From: Alentia gelatinosa
Taxonomy: Eukaryota > Annelida > Polychaeta > Phyllodocida > Polynoidae
Assembly (NCBI GenBank): GCA_950022655.1
Contig: OX465579.1
Coordinates: forward strand, 46,169,950 to 46,233,949
Length of the DNA stretch: 64,000 nt
Reading direction: 5' to 3'
The notes beneath the pieces were generated by a model, which made no database searches, had not been told where the DNA came from, and saw only the letters and a list, made by a program, of their open reading frames with translations. The position numbers and the translations under genes were made by a program. Below, piece after piece: positions 53,631 to 64,000 of this stretch (positions are counted from its first letter, which is position 1; each line of letters starts with the position of its first letter).

Positions 53631-54580
53631 AAGTCCCTCTCTTTCAATGGAGACTCTCTTAGAAAGTAATCTAACTATCTCTTCAAGATAAAAGGAAAAC
53701 TATATGGTTACCGAGAGGCCGTTTGAAAAGGATATTAGATATATAAAGCAAAAACGGAAAAAGAGTTCATTGTGAAGGTTCTCAGAAGATACAAAATATA
53801 AGGCAGCCTATGACGGATGATAATCATCCGAACATTTTTTGCTGTGTCTGTATATGAACCGTAGAATGCGTAATTACTATCAACGCTTCTATGGTATATA
53901 AAAAGAATTGGCCTTAAGTAATGATTCTGACAAATATGAATGACAAAAACGAATACGAGTTTCAGCGATATGTCAATCATTCTCTAATTAGTTAGCATCG
54001 AAGGGGTTGAGGTACATTAATTGTGATAGGACATGTCAAGCAAGCCTGATGAAATACGTGCTCCTCAATGACATTCGCCCTTTTCTGGCTCTGTTATGAC
54101 ATAAACAAGGGATAGGGCCGATGTTCGCATGTCAAGTCAAATTATATTACTGGTGAAATATTTCCGTATTATGCTATTTCAAAATCTTACATTTCCACTT
54201 GCCAGGACGAAAGAATCGAGTGAAAGCCAGAGGACCACTTAATTTTCAATTTCTATGAAATGAACATACATGTTTCATACTCATTACATTTGCTAAAATT
54301 CGATATCATCAGGTTCTTCCACAATAAAAATCTCAAAGGTGAAACCCAGGTCGGTACCCACCAGAGATGAAAATTTTGTTGTTGTGAGCGCGTAGTTATA
54401 AATTTCCCAGTACCTTGCATATTTTCGAATCTGTTATATATTGCTGAGGTACCCATTTCTTGAAATACTTTATCAACTTCATCCCAAATATATAGCCTGA
54501 GGTATGCACTTCTCCGTCCTATAAACACTTTTTGATTATGTTCTTATTCAGACCATGACGGAAAATACTGCCGGCACCAT
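53631..54580. other. Stretch without an established gene
   Basis: On the minus strand, 54288-54425 reads YNYALTTTKFSSLVGTDLGF and then an acidic end before a stop. It could be a terminal exon, but its acceptor (AATATATAACAG) is weak. Confidence 0.3.
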
Positions 54581-54812
54581 TTACACGTCATAATCCCATG
54601 GTTCCACAAGGTCTTTATCACAGGAGTAGCTGCTCAATGATGCAGAGGCATCAAGGCTCCCAGGATATTCATGACGGAAGCAGCTGTCACCATCGCTGTG
54701 AGGCTCTTTATGCAAACGGTAGTTTGAGATTGGACATATCATGGTTGGTTTACACTGTACGATGTACCTATCGACAACAGCAACCCGCCACTTATAAGAT
54801 GGATGAGACAAG
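54581..54812 (-). CDS. Candidate 3'-terminal coding exon of an unrecognised host gene
   Basis: A pyrimidine-rich acceptor (TATTCACGACTCTCCAG) precedes a frame reading LSHPSYKWRVAVVDRYIVQC, then CPISNYRLHKEPHSDGD and a Ser/Asp-rich tail ending DLVEPWDYDV. Such a Ser-rich acidic C-terminus, ending in a hydrophobic residue, resembles the cytoplasmic tail of a membrane protein with a possible PDZ-binding end; this is inference. No earlier exon or polyadenylation signal was pinned down. The opposite strand also has an open frame. Confidence 0.4.
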
Positions 54813-55039
54813 CTGGAGAGTCGTGAATAGGTCGGAGGTGATCGTAAAGCTGTCAGCACCACTCAGGGGAGCTCCACGATACACCGTGGTATTTAAGTAA
54901 GGCGGGGGCGGGCCAGGATTCAGGTAATAGCTGATGGGGCACCAATCAGCAATAGATGGCGCGCTGTTCGATAGAGAACGACTCCATTACAGTCGAAGGC
55001 CAAATTGATCAGTCCTAGGAATCTGCCAGTCGCCCAGCG

Positions 55040-55512
55040 TGTCCAACTGGAAGTAGCAGGCGCAACGAAGTACGCATGCGTTTCTTTCACACCGACGAAC
55101 CCGACGAAAAACACAAAACGGGATCCACAGTGCTGCTGGGCGCGCAGGCGCAAGGCGCTGCAGACAACGTACGTGTAAGGAGCGCCCTCTTCAGGGAGAA
55201 ACCAGCATCGTACTGGATCACGGGACCCGGACTTCAAACGAGAGACGCGCGGCACCGGACGAAGGCGGTGTCTGTGCGCCGTAACGGGATGTTAGGGGGC
55301 GCTGCAGTCGGAGCGGTCGGGCTTTCAGTCGGGCCAATGGACTGTTTGCAAGCGCAGTCAGATGAGGTGTGAACTGCTCCAACTTTTGGAGCCGCTCCCA
55401 TTCTCCTCCTATAGTGAGAGGCGCTCGCGGTGATTGCTCCATCGCACCTCGGAGGCAGCGCCTTGGATAATCCCAACCCTACCAGGTGTTCCTCCAGCAT
55501 GGTTCTCTAAAG
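55040..55512 (+). promoter_or_regulatory. CpG-rich promoter and possible non-coding first exon
   Basis: A 450-bp CpG-dense patch with an NRF1-like TACGCATGCG (55071-55080) and CCAAT near 55334. It ends in CTCTAAAG followed by a consensus donor GTGAGT (55513). The only ATG close to the donor stops after three codons, so the exon would be untranslated. Open frames on both strands here are a by-product of GC richness. Confidence 0.4.
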
Positions 55513-57659
55513 GTGAGTCCACCTAACCGAGCATTCGCATACGCTTCACTGAAGTTCCGCCCGAATTTTCCATGTCGGCAAACAGTCTATCAGCTTAGTT
55601 TATTTTGTTATGTCAACCGTGCGGGTACAGAGCCACGCGTAGAGCAGTGAGTTCCTCTCGGTGAGGCTGAATACGTGAGCTGCTCGTTTTAGCACTCTGC
55701 GATGGACAGGTACAAGTGGCGGGGGTCCCGGGCGCTCGCCCACCGGGCATCAGGAAACTGGAGCAGGGGAAAAGACTGAGGCGCTATATCGGAATGGTTG
55801 TTTAATGGTTAGGCTATCGTAAACACCCACCTTATGAACCCGCCCCGACAATAAGTGTGATAGATGTCTATACAGGTGAGGAAAAGAGAGTAGTGGGAAC
55901 ATAGTGGAGGCTTTACGACCGGATGGGGTTGTAAAGGGTCGGAAACGAGCAGGAAGGTATGGTGTGAAAGAACGGGCAATTTTAGCGTTTACCTCTTAAA
56001 GCAGCGCCGCCATTATCGAAAATATTTTGAAATGTGTGACACCTGCCAGGATAACTTATCATATAAGCTGCAGATATAGCCCCAGAACACCTTGACATTG
56101 CTCTGCGATAATTAACAATACAAAATAATGGAATGTTCAATAACTGGTGAGTTAATGGATAAAATACAGACTGTTTCAAATAATAGCTAAATCCAGTCAA
56201 TCCAGTCAATATCATGTATTTATTGGGGACCTTGTTTTCAGATTTATTTTTGTCCCCAGTGATTCTTCGTTGTTGGTCTTACGCAGAGTAGACTGCACTT
56301 TATCCACCAATAGGGTAAATTCGCGAAATGTGTCGCTTCCTACGCAGAACGTGCCTCTATTTACCAAAATCTGTATACGTGTATACTTGTACCGGCGACA
56401 CTTACGAAATTTTACACTCGATCCTCGCAGGATAGTCTACAGACACCATAAAAGGCTGTTTTGAAAGCCACCGGATTTAACACAAAAGAATATATCTGAT
56501 ATAGCAACCTTTATGGAAAGACAGTTTTGTTATTCATTATGCTTGATTCCGCTCTATGACAATACTTGCAAGGCTATAGGCAGTAATCCTACAACAGGTC
56601 CATTCTTACAATGTACCATTATTCCCTGGTCGCTGCTCGTTGCTCTTATTAAAGACACCTCCTGAGGATTCCTCTCATGAATCAGACAGTCCATAAGACC
56701 CTGCACCCTTTGATGCTGTCACTCCATCTCTACCACGAACACCCTGCGCCCCTTAGGGAAAGGCTACCGGATCTATTATCAAGTGGTAAGTTGTATGTTC
56801 ATCTGACAAGCATTTTGCCCTCTTCACTCCCCGTGCGTCATGCCCCATCTCTACCACCACCACTGCTCCTCCTCTATCGCAGATAATCAACGTCTATATT
56901 CTACACCCTTATTCCAATCCCTTGCTCCGTGCAGATCTCTATGGGCGTATTTCTACCTCCTGTGGGTCTCCAGGTGGGATATGGGAGAAGGGTAGGGTGC
57001 CTATCCTCCCCCCTCACTTCGCCCTGTCAGTCGCCGAAGTGTTAGATCAATCAGGGGCACCCCTCTGCCCACGGACAGATAGCGTCTTTTCAATTTCCGC
57101 AGTCAACACGGCGTGCCCGCTGCAGGACCCGTGCTACCGGAGCCGACAAGACGCAATTGCCGGTCTTGATGAGCGCCACCCGCGCCCTCGCCCACCCGAC
57201 GGGGGCGCCCACCAGACCGACAATGGCGCCGTAGTGGTCAGCAAGGGGGCGTTAAGGTGGTCGGGGTGCGACAGGCAAGCGACAAAGAGATCACGGATGG
57301 AGAGGGTTAGGACCTGTCAGGAGCAGAGCTCTTACTTCTATTTGCCCCCCCCCCCCCCCGCCCTCCCCACGCGAAAAAACCAACCTCTCACATTTGTATA
57401 AGGCTTACTCACAGGAAATACCGTTCCACTACAGTTTATGTTGAGGTCTGGATGTAGTTTCCTGAGTTAGTATTTGTTCAATCCTCCTTATACTAGATGT
57501 AATGGCAATGCCATGTTGTGGATATTTAATACATCCACCTTCTCTTTATTCATAGGATATTTGCAGTTATAACTCGATTGAGAAATGAGTACTAACATAC
57601 TTAAACGGCTGCAAAATGTGTACTCCCAATCACAAGTGCATTTATAAGTAATGACCATA
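55513..57659. other. Stretch without an established gene
   Basis: Contains a GC-rich open region at 56922-57401 (159 codons plus strand, no recognised motif) and a 15-base C run at 57345-57359. A minus-strand CGATAATGGCGGCG near 56012, followed by a GTAAAC donor, might be a first exon. Confidence 0.35.
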
Positions 57660-57661
57660 TA

Positions 57662-57760
57662 CAGTAAAACCCCGCTTAAGGGGACACCCTCCGTTCTGAT
57701 CAAAGTGTCTCGTCAAGCGAGGTGTCCCCTTAAGCGAGGTGTCCCTTAATCGGGGTTAGA
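57662..57760. mobile_element. Pogo/Tigger-like MITE fragment
   Basis: Begins CAGTAAAACCCCGCTTAAGG, like terminal repeats of pogo-type DNA elements. It contains repeats of CTTAAGCGAGGTGTCCC and ends in AATCGGGGTT, an incomplete inverse of the left end. A further GTGTCC-like word follows to 57820. The right terminus is missing. Confidence 0.5.
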
Positions 57761-60700
57761 ATAAACTAAATAAAAATTTCTGTTCCGGAAAAACTGTCCC
57801 CAAGTGGGATGTCCCCTTAATCTATTTCTACTACTCCCCATTGTCTCTTTCCCTATTTATTTTCCCGGTTTCCTTCAGCTTTTAAATCATGTTTCCTTTA
57901 ACATCCTTTCCCTTCCTTCCCTGTTTCTTCATCCTTCGGCTCCCTCTCGCCTTCCTCCTGCACCTCCTACTCTTCCCAGTCTTTTTTCAATACTTCATTT
58001 TCATCGTGTCGGGAAAGGATCACACTGATATGGTACTTCCCCACGATAATGAAAGTACTGGAGTGAATTGCTCAGTTCCGTATGACCATGGCCATGTGTG
58101 CGCTCGGCACTCAGAGGTAATGGCATGTACCCGCCTCCGCAATGGGGAAATACGGAGGGGTGGGGCGGGCAAGCATCACCTCGTGCATTCATGATGCGTC
58201 AACTGATCGCGCCAATATCCGCATACATCATTTCCACTAGTGCCTACCCTTCGTCCTGCCGAGTACTGTTGGCCCATAACTTTATTGTTATCACGCTATA
58301 TATATGCCTGTTGACATTGGTTTACGGCTGACCACTTGACATTGAGAATGGGCAAAACGAATTGCTGAATTGTTCAAGCAGTTAAAGCACTTCTATAAGA
58401 CGAGGGGTGGGCGTAGGGAAACTTTGTTATATTAGTGAACAGGAAACCAATCCCTTTGACACGCTATACATTTTATTTGTCTTATTTGTCCCAGTGCTTG
58501 CCTTCTTAATCTGCATTTTGTCATTACACGCATAACAATAGAATGAAGTATTTAGGTGCTTCAATTCCGGCTAAAACGATGATCGACTTTTGACTCTTTC
58601 TTGAAGTAATGTTAAATACATTTCTTATAGCTTATGTCATCGAAGTTAATCACCTTCGCACAAAGACGGGGCAACTTAAGGAATGGTACAAAAAGGTACT
58701 TGAATTACAATTAACATCAAGGTAATTAATACGAACTTGTGAAGATATAATGGCTGAGGCAGCTATCCCGCTAAGCACGGCAAAGGCAGAGACAATCTAT
58801 CGGACATCGGGAGAAATACTTCAGGAGGCGATGACGTGTCATATCACGTGCCAGTCGCCCCTGTAGTTTGATCTGATCAAACGGTTTTTACCTCCCACCC
58901 ACCCCACAATTTCAGGGTTCTTTCTCAACCTTTATGAACTTTCACTGTGTTTATTGACAAAGTATACCATATATACTACGTATACCTTCATATTTGTCTT
59001 TCCATGTTGAAAAATAATAAATTTTTCGTCCACAGCTTGACCTCGTACTACCCATTCATTAACTATGTTAATGGAACTGGTATTTTGACGTGTGATCGAA
59101 TGTATATGTGCTGCGCAGAACTTTTGGTAATAATTAATCAACCGAATAAGTTCCGATCTTTGTCTTTCTCATTCCTTAAGGGTCATGCGCGTTACTGCTT
59201 AAATATCTGATAGGCACAGGCAACAATCTACATTCCTTCTACCTACATTACACCTAATTCACATTAGCTTATTGCCTGATGATTAGCCCTCCCTTCATTG
59301 CAGCTGAGAGTATAGTTCCAATATATACACTGACGGGGTTCCCATGCGTGCAGATAAGGTTAATGTAAAAATCGTCGTCGGTGAGGAAAAGGCTATGTTT
59401 TGATGATCACTGACTTATAGTATGAATCGTTGACCTACCGCTGATCATATGCACCCATTTTGAATTTATCAGTGAAAGTGAATAGTCGTCAGGTAGTCCC
59501 GAATTGCGCAATTTGTATTGCCATTTCCACTTGACGATTATGTGCCCTAAAAGAGGCAAATGGTCAGCGGGTGGTGCCAAAAGCCAGAATCGGTGGCCAA
59601 AATCGTCAGGTGGAAACGCTGCATTCCACATATATGCCGTAGCTATGGCAGTTGAGAATAACACGTTGGGTCGGTCTGAAAGCTATGACTATTGACATGT
59701 CGGATAATGTAGCTGCCTCCGAGGAACCATCTAGATTATAATATTTATGGAGATGACATAATCATGTCCATGTCAACCTTGGGAATCACTGAATACCTTG
59801 TGTATTGAGTAGCGTTGAGTAACAGCTGTCAAGGTCTCTGACATTAATATATACTGCTCCTCTAGGGAGATCAACGTGTTGGAATGATATCGAGCTCAAG
59901 TCATTAATTTCGGGCATATATCATTATTTTCCTGGTTAACAAAGGTTCATATTCTGTGCAATTCTTATGAAATTGCAAAAGGGCGAAATTAATTAAATAT
60001 AGGGAATGCGATCTGCTACATTTAAGAGATTTATTTTAACTTGTTGGTATATCTAAAAGAACTATATCCTTGACGGAAATTAACTCCTACAGGGTGCATA
60101 TCACCTTGTCTGCTTGCTAAGCCAACTCATTATTTCCGGATGCTCAGGCATCCCCCGCCATTAAAACAATACCAGAGGGTAAATATCAGATGTTGTGTCA
60201 GAGCTCCAGCCACTCGATAACCCTGCACCGTCCAATCTGCCGCAGAGACGGGTCATATCTCATGTTAATTGACATACTTCTCTGATATCCGGCTGGATGA
60301 GATATAACGAACTCCCCAGAGGTCTGATGTGGGAGCAGCTCGCCTGGAGAGAGGGCGTCTCACAGGTGTGGAGGGTGCATAGTACATCTCTATCGGGTAC
60401 GTCCAGTATATAGCACCTAGACCATACACGTGTGCCTTATGCTCACTTAATAGTCAACTCCTCAACCGTAACATCTCACCTAAGTCGCGAAAAGCACCGA
60501 CAAATGCTACATCAATTCATGGGCTTTGTTGAGTGTATTTATGTTGCTCAGTCTCAGATGAAACTGGCATGGTAAAAGCTGACTCCGAAGAGGAAATGTA
60601 TCTGCCAGGCTATTGAAATTTGATGATCAAGGCTATGGTTGGACGGTTTGCACCGCTTTCTGGTCAGTGGTAACAGTAATGTTGGCAAAGTCGATACGTT

Positions 60701-61071
60701 TAGCTCTCTAGCTGTGAACTAGCAAAAGATCAAACGTATTAACTTCGAAGCAAAACGTTTAGCTAATTACGTACAGTTTATATTGCGTTCAGGTTGAATA
60801 GCAAAATGATCTAAATCTATTAAGAACGTTTAACAATGCAATGGTAAACAATATACGGGATCAAAAACAATGGAATCAGATTAAATCATTTATATACTAA
60901 GGATCTAGTTCTTTATATTTACTGTTCAAAGATTTTCTACATTTCATGTACTTGAATTGTGAAAATAATGTCCCGTCAAGGTCTGTGATGCACCTTGAAA
61001 CATATATACCTATGATCGAACAACCTATGATTACTTAACGCTAGTGGGGGTGGAATAACATTTGTTTATTG
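57761..61071. other. Stretch without a recognised gene
   Basis: Pyrimidine-rich at 57800-57990, otherwise AT-rich. No coding or repeat feature could be defended. Confidence 0.45.
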
Positions 61072-61330
61072 CCCAGGTTGAAGTTACTGCCCAGGCTGAC
61101 GTTTACTGCCCAGGTTGACGTTTACTGCCCAGGTTGACGTTCAGAGACATTCGTTTTTTTATCGATATTAGCCGACAATTGAAGATATATAGGAATAGGG
61201 AAACCACGTACCAGTGGAAATAAGTCAAAGTTACTCGGTAGGCTAAGGCTTGGAAAAATTACTGCCCGCGGCTACGCCTTATTTGACTTATTCCCACGGG
61301 AACATAGTTTTCCTCTATTCCTATATACCT
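61072..61330. mobile_element. Hairpin-plus-minisatellite element, copy 2
   Basis: Four copies of TTTACTGCCCAGGTTGACG-like units (61072-61142) are followed by TATATAGGAATAGGGAAACC. A hairpin comes next (ATAAGTCAAAGTTACTCGG against TTATTTGACTTATT), then CCTCTATTCCTATATACC. The order is that of the element at 1971-2297 read in reverse complement, and the minisatellite units (ACTGCCCAGGTTG here, ACTACCCAAGGTTG there) are homologous. Confidence 0.7.
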
Positions 61331-61972
61331 GTGGTAATATATCCTACACATACTGCCCCCTCCTACCCATGTCGTATACGGCATATAGCCTATGATCCAT
61401 GGGCGCCGCCATGACGCCCCCCGAGTAGGTGTTCTTCACTAAAGGAGGTGAAAAAGTAGGTGTTCTTCTCTAAAGGAGGTGGAAAAGAAGTGAGTAATAA
61501 TTGGGAAATGTCACAACTTTAGCCTTGCTCACATATTTATATAAAGTGTTCCATATGGAAAATATCATGTCTTTGGTTTAGTTATTATGTCATCCTACTT
61601 TGGGATGGGTGTAGAGAGTCAAGGGAACCATGGTAAAATATTGAAAGGCAGTTGAATATTGTAAGAACAAAGAGTCAGAATACAGGTTTGTCCCCCGACC
61701 ACCTAGTGACTGCTTCGTGAACTAACAATGGCTCTGTCCCCTATACCGTACAACACCTAGGTTTCGCACAGGGTATGTGATCACGTGACTTGTTGACAAA
61801 CAATAAACAAACAAAATGGCAGATGTTTCTCTTATTCATAGGTACACTTACACAATACGATCGCCCAGCACTACCCACACACCCGGAATCAACGTGAAAT
61901 AAACAAACATTAAGTGTTGTAAATACCTACCCAATAAGGATGTCATCACACTATAATATATGAAACGACACT

Positions 61973-62259
61973 TTATCTCACCCCGGTATTTTTCTCCATA
62001 GGCTTAACATTAAGAACTCGTACTCCACGACCGTGAGGTTCGTGCACCCAATACTCAATGGCTAATTTGGTGATTCATTTCATCAATAAATAGTGTTATA
62101 CGGGGTGAGATAAAATCAGAAACCCACTCGATGAAAATAACTTGGTCTGTACTCCACCTCGTTTGACCACAGAGTAATTCACTCAGCTTCGCTTCGTGAA
62201 TTACTCTGCAATCAAACTCGGTGGAGTACGGACCAAGCTATTTCCATCTCGTGGGTTTC
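61973..62259. mobile_element. Composite foldback element (module + long hairpin)
   Basis: The left half (61973-62113) has inverted ends TTATCTCACCCC and GGGGTGAGATAA. The right half is a hairpin with arms of about 63 bases (62119-62182 and 62196-62260) including CTTGGTCTGTACTCCACC and AGAGTAATTCAC, around the loop TCAGCTTCGCTTC. AGTAATTCAC is shared with the hairpin at 31.5 kb. Confidence 0.8.
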
Positions 62260-62627
62260 CTTCTAACTACCCAACGCCCGATCGAGAGCCTGTCCAAAAG
62301 TTACTATATGACGTCATTACTACTGCTCACTCTCCCAGCAGAACTTTCGTTGCACTTACGCATACTTATCTCTGCTACAACCCCCCACTGCTATCACTCT
62401 CCTTGACGACGTTGTGATGTCATTGGGAACCGTCACTCTCCAGATCGTAGTCTAGGTTCTGTTCAATAAGCGTGCATATAACAAATGATACGCTTGGAGA
62501 GTGGTCGGCGGATCGCAATACTCTGACACTGGATAAAAGCAAGATCCGTACGTATCAGACAAGGTGCCAAAACTTGCCCAGACGACCAAACTAGAAGGTA
62601 GAAAATGGCCAATTTAAGGTATTAGTA

Positions 62628-62772
62628 TTATTATATACCTATGGCCGTATGACCCACACATACTGCCCGCTGCTACTCATGATGTATATATGGCCGTACG
62701 TCACACTGTGACGTACGGGGCATGTGATCATGTTACAAGCTGAAATGTCACCATTATTAGGTATATAATAAT
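62628..62772. mobile_element. Small MITE with TATTATTATATACCTA ends
   Basis: Perfect 16-bp inverted ends at 62628 and 62772 enclose 113 bases, including the palindrome CCGTACGTCACACTGTGACGTACGG (about 62692-62717). No coding. Confidence 0.65.
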
Positions 62773-62781
62773 ACAAAAACG

Positions 62782-62911
62782 GGCTGACTGTCTTAGTACG
62801 TAAAAATACTTGGTAAAATTATTGATCACATAAGTACCTCTGCCTTCGGCATCGGGATGTATCTGATCAATGATTTTACCGCGTATTTTTGACATACGAA
62901 GACAGTAAGCC
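62782..62911. repeat. Long hairpin with GCCTTCGGC loop
   Basis: Arms of about 49 bases (GGCTGACTGTCTTAGTACG ... against TACGAAGACAGTAAGCC, and GGTAAAATTATTGATCA against TGATCAATGATTTTACC) around CTCTGCCTTCGGCATCGGG. Confidence 0.8.
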
Positions 62912-64000
62912 AGTTTCCATATAATACGAAAACAGGTACGTGTCAGTACGTGATAAATACTTGATAAAATAATAATAATAATTGGTGTAATAAACGAACG
63001 AATGAAAAATCCAGCTTATTACATTCTGGAGCAAGAATCCTATATTGCATACATTGATACCACTTTTCAAAAACGAAGGTAGCTACATTTAAGGTTTTTC
63101 ATTTTGTCAGGGATGGAAAATAAATATCAAATAAAGTTTTAATGTCAACAGTAATTGAAATGGAATCCCTTTTGTTGGTACCTATTTGAACGTACCTTTT
63201 ACTTTACAAATGGTGCCCTATTACTACTACTTTTGTACTTGATACCAGCAACAAAGTGAACGATAGTTCAACTGTCAGGGCCCACTCTATAACACACCCC
63301 TCAGATTCCATACGGCCAAGGTGTTTGGGGTATTCATTAGCCATTGGTAGCACGCGCGCCGCTCCCTGTCCGGTAACATTACACCTGTTTGGACGACTGG
63401 CCCGCTGCTGCCAGGGGAACTCAGCGGAGGCGTATATTCCTACGCCTGCCATCAATCACAGGACCTGATCGCTGGAAAACAATCCGCGGGCTCTTTTCTC
63501 ACTGGCCCTAAGGGAGTTATAGCAGTGTGACTAGACTGCGTGTCAGTGTTGGTGACATCGGCCTGTCACTGTACGTTTATTCTGGTTTCCAGATGGTACT
63601 TCCCCGGTTGACTCTCGTAACCTGTCCCACTAGGCGGGTGTTTGTGTGGCATCAATATGCCGGTGTTTCGTGATATAGGACGGTTGTCCCGAACCAAAAG
63701 CCAATGGTCATTGCAAAAGATCACAGGAAGAATCTTGTCAGGAGGGCACTTCTGTCCATGAAATAAGATGATTTTCTAATACCTGGTACCAGGGGCTAAA
63801 ATCATCTTGAGTGGAATTCAGACGGTGGAATTCATGTACCTCACAGAGTTCAAAATCTCATAAGATTCTATTACCTTTTAGGGGTAAATGGCGCCAAAGA
63901 TTGCAGGGGAAACAACATGTCTCAGGGAAATGGAACCCTACAATTCAAACAAATAAAACAACAGGATTTGTCTCAAACAAAGACCCTGTTAGGTACATGG
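62912..64000. other. Right flank without a recognised gene
   Basis: A second, fainter echo of TACGTGATAAATACTTGATAAAAT follows the hairpin at 62940-62970. Nothing else could be supported to the end of the window. Confidence 0.4.

Noticed and set aside
55076..55500. Antiparallel frames in the CpG-rich patch at 55 kb
   Set aside because: High CpG content depletes stop codons on all frames; the region looks like a promoter and untranslated exon instead.
56922..57401. 159-codon frame ending in a poly-proline run
   Set aside because: The proline run is a 15-base C homopolymer and the rest has no motif; treated as non-coding.
1..64000. tRNA, rRNA or CRISPR features
   Set aside because: I looked for cloverleaf B-box words, rRNA-like blocks and regularly spaced direct repeats and found none I could defend; the short tandem arrays present are microsatellites or minisatellites within elements.

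Overview
The window looks like intergenic and intronic DNA from an animal nuclear genome, most likely a marine invertebrate. It is AT-rich, has no dense coding, and carries short palindromic or MITE-like repeats throughout. It also holds relics of four retroelement classes that commonly occur together in such genomes: a tyrosine-recombinase (Ngaro/DIRS-type) element, a Penelope-like element, a Ty3/gypsy element and a Jockey/CR1-type LINE. Several CpG-rich spots carry NRF1 (GCGCATGCGC) and ETS (CTTCCGG) sites, which is typical of animal promoters. I cannot name the species.

Layout. 0.6-2.7 kb: a 1.2 kb palindromic non-autonomous element enlarged by an exact 602-bp tandem duplication and a nested hairpin element. 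4.8-20 kb: scattered MITE-like elements, a 32-bp inverted repeat about 1.2 kb apart, one promoter-like CpG spot, and no convincing gene. 20.9-25.7 kb (minus): an Ngaro-like element with gag, RT/RNase H and tyrosine recombinase. Its recombinase and RT catalytic residues are intact, but gag is frameshifted and a non-coding stretch separates gag from pol. 25.9-28.6 kb (minus): a LINE relic split by a second copy of the palindromic element. 30.5-31.3 kb (minus): three phase-compatible candidate exons. 32.65-33.26 kb: a promoter-like segment bounded by inverted repeats. 33.3-43.7 kb: hairpins, MITEs and an NRF1/ETS promoter with a possible first exon. 43.8-49.0 kb (plus): a Penelope-like element bounded by 270-bp direct repeats, each with a hammerhead ribozyme. 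It carries RT plus GIY-YIG endonuclease and, unusually, a downstream C2H2 zinc-finger reading frame. 50.7-53.6 kb: a possible host terminal exon and a damaged gypsy RT/RNase H with a 3' LTR-like tail. 54.6-64 kb: a possible host terminal exon, a CpG-rich first-exon-like spot and more foldback elements.

The best candidate for something little described is the Penelope-like unit: two ribozyme-bearing repeats exactly 4,983 nt apart (predicted cut to predicted cut) enclose an RT-endonuclease gene and a separate zinc-finger gene with its own promoter-like upstream region. The second theme is how the foldback families are built: shared terminal motifs, hairpin loops and minisatellites recur across the window. 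All gene-level calls rest on reading motifs by eye; no database search was possible.
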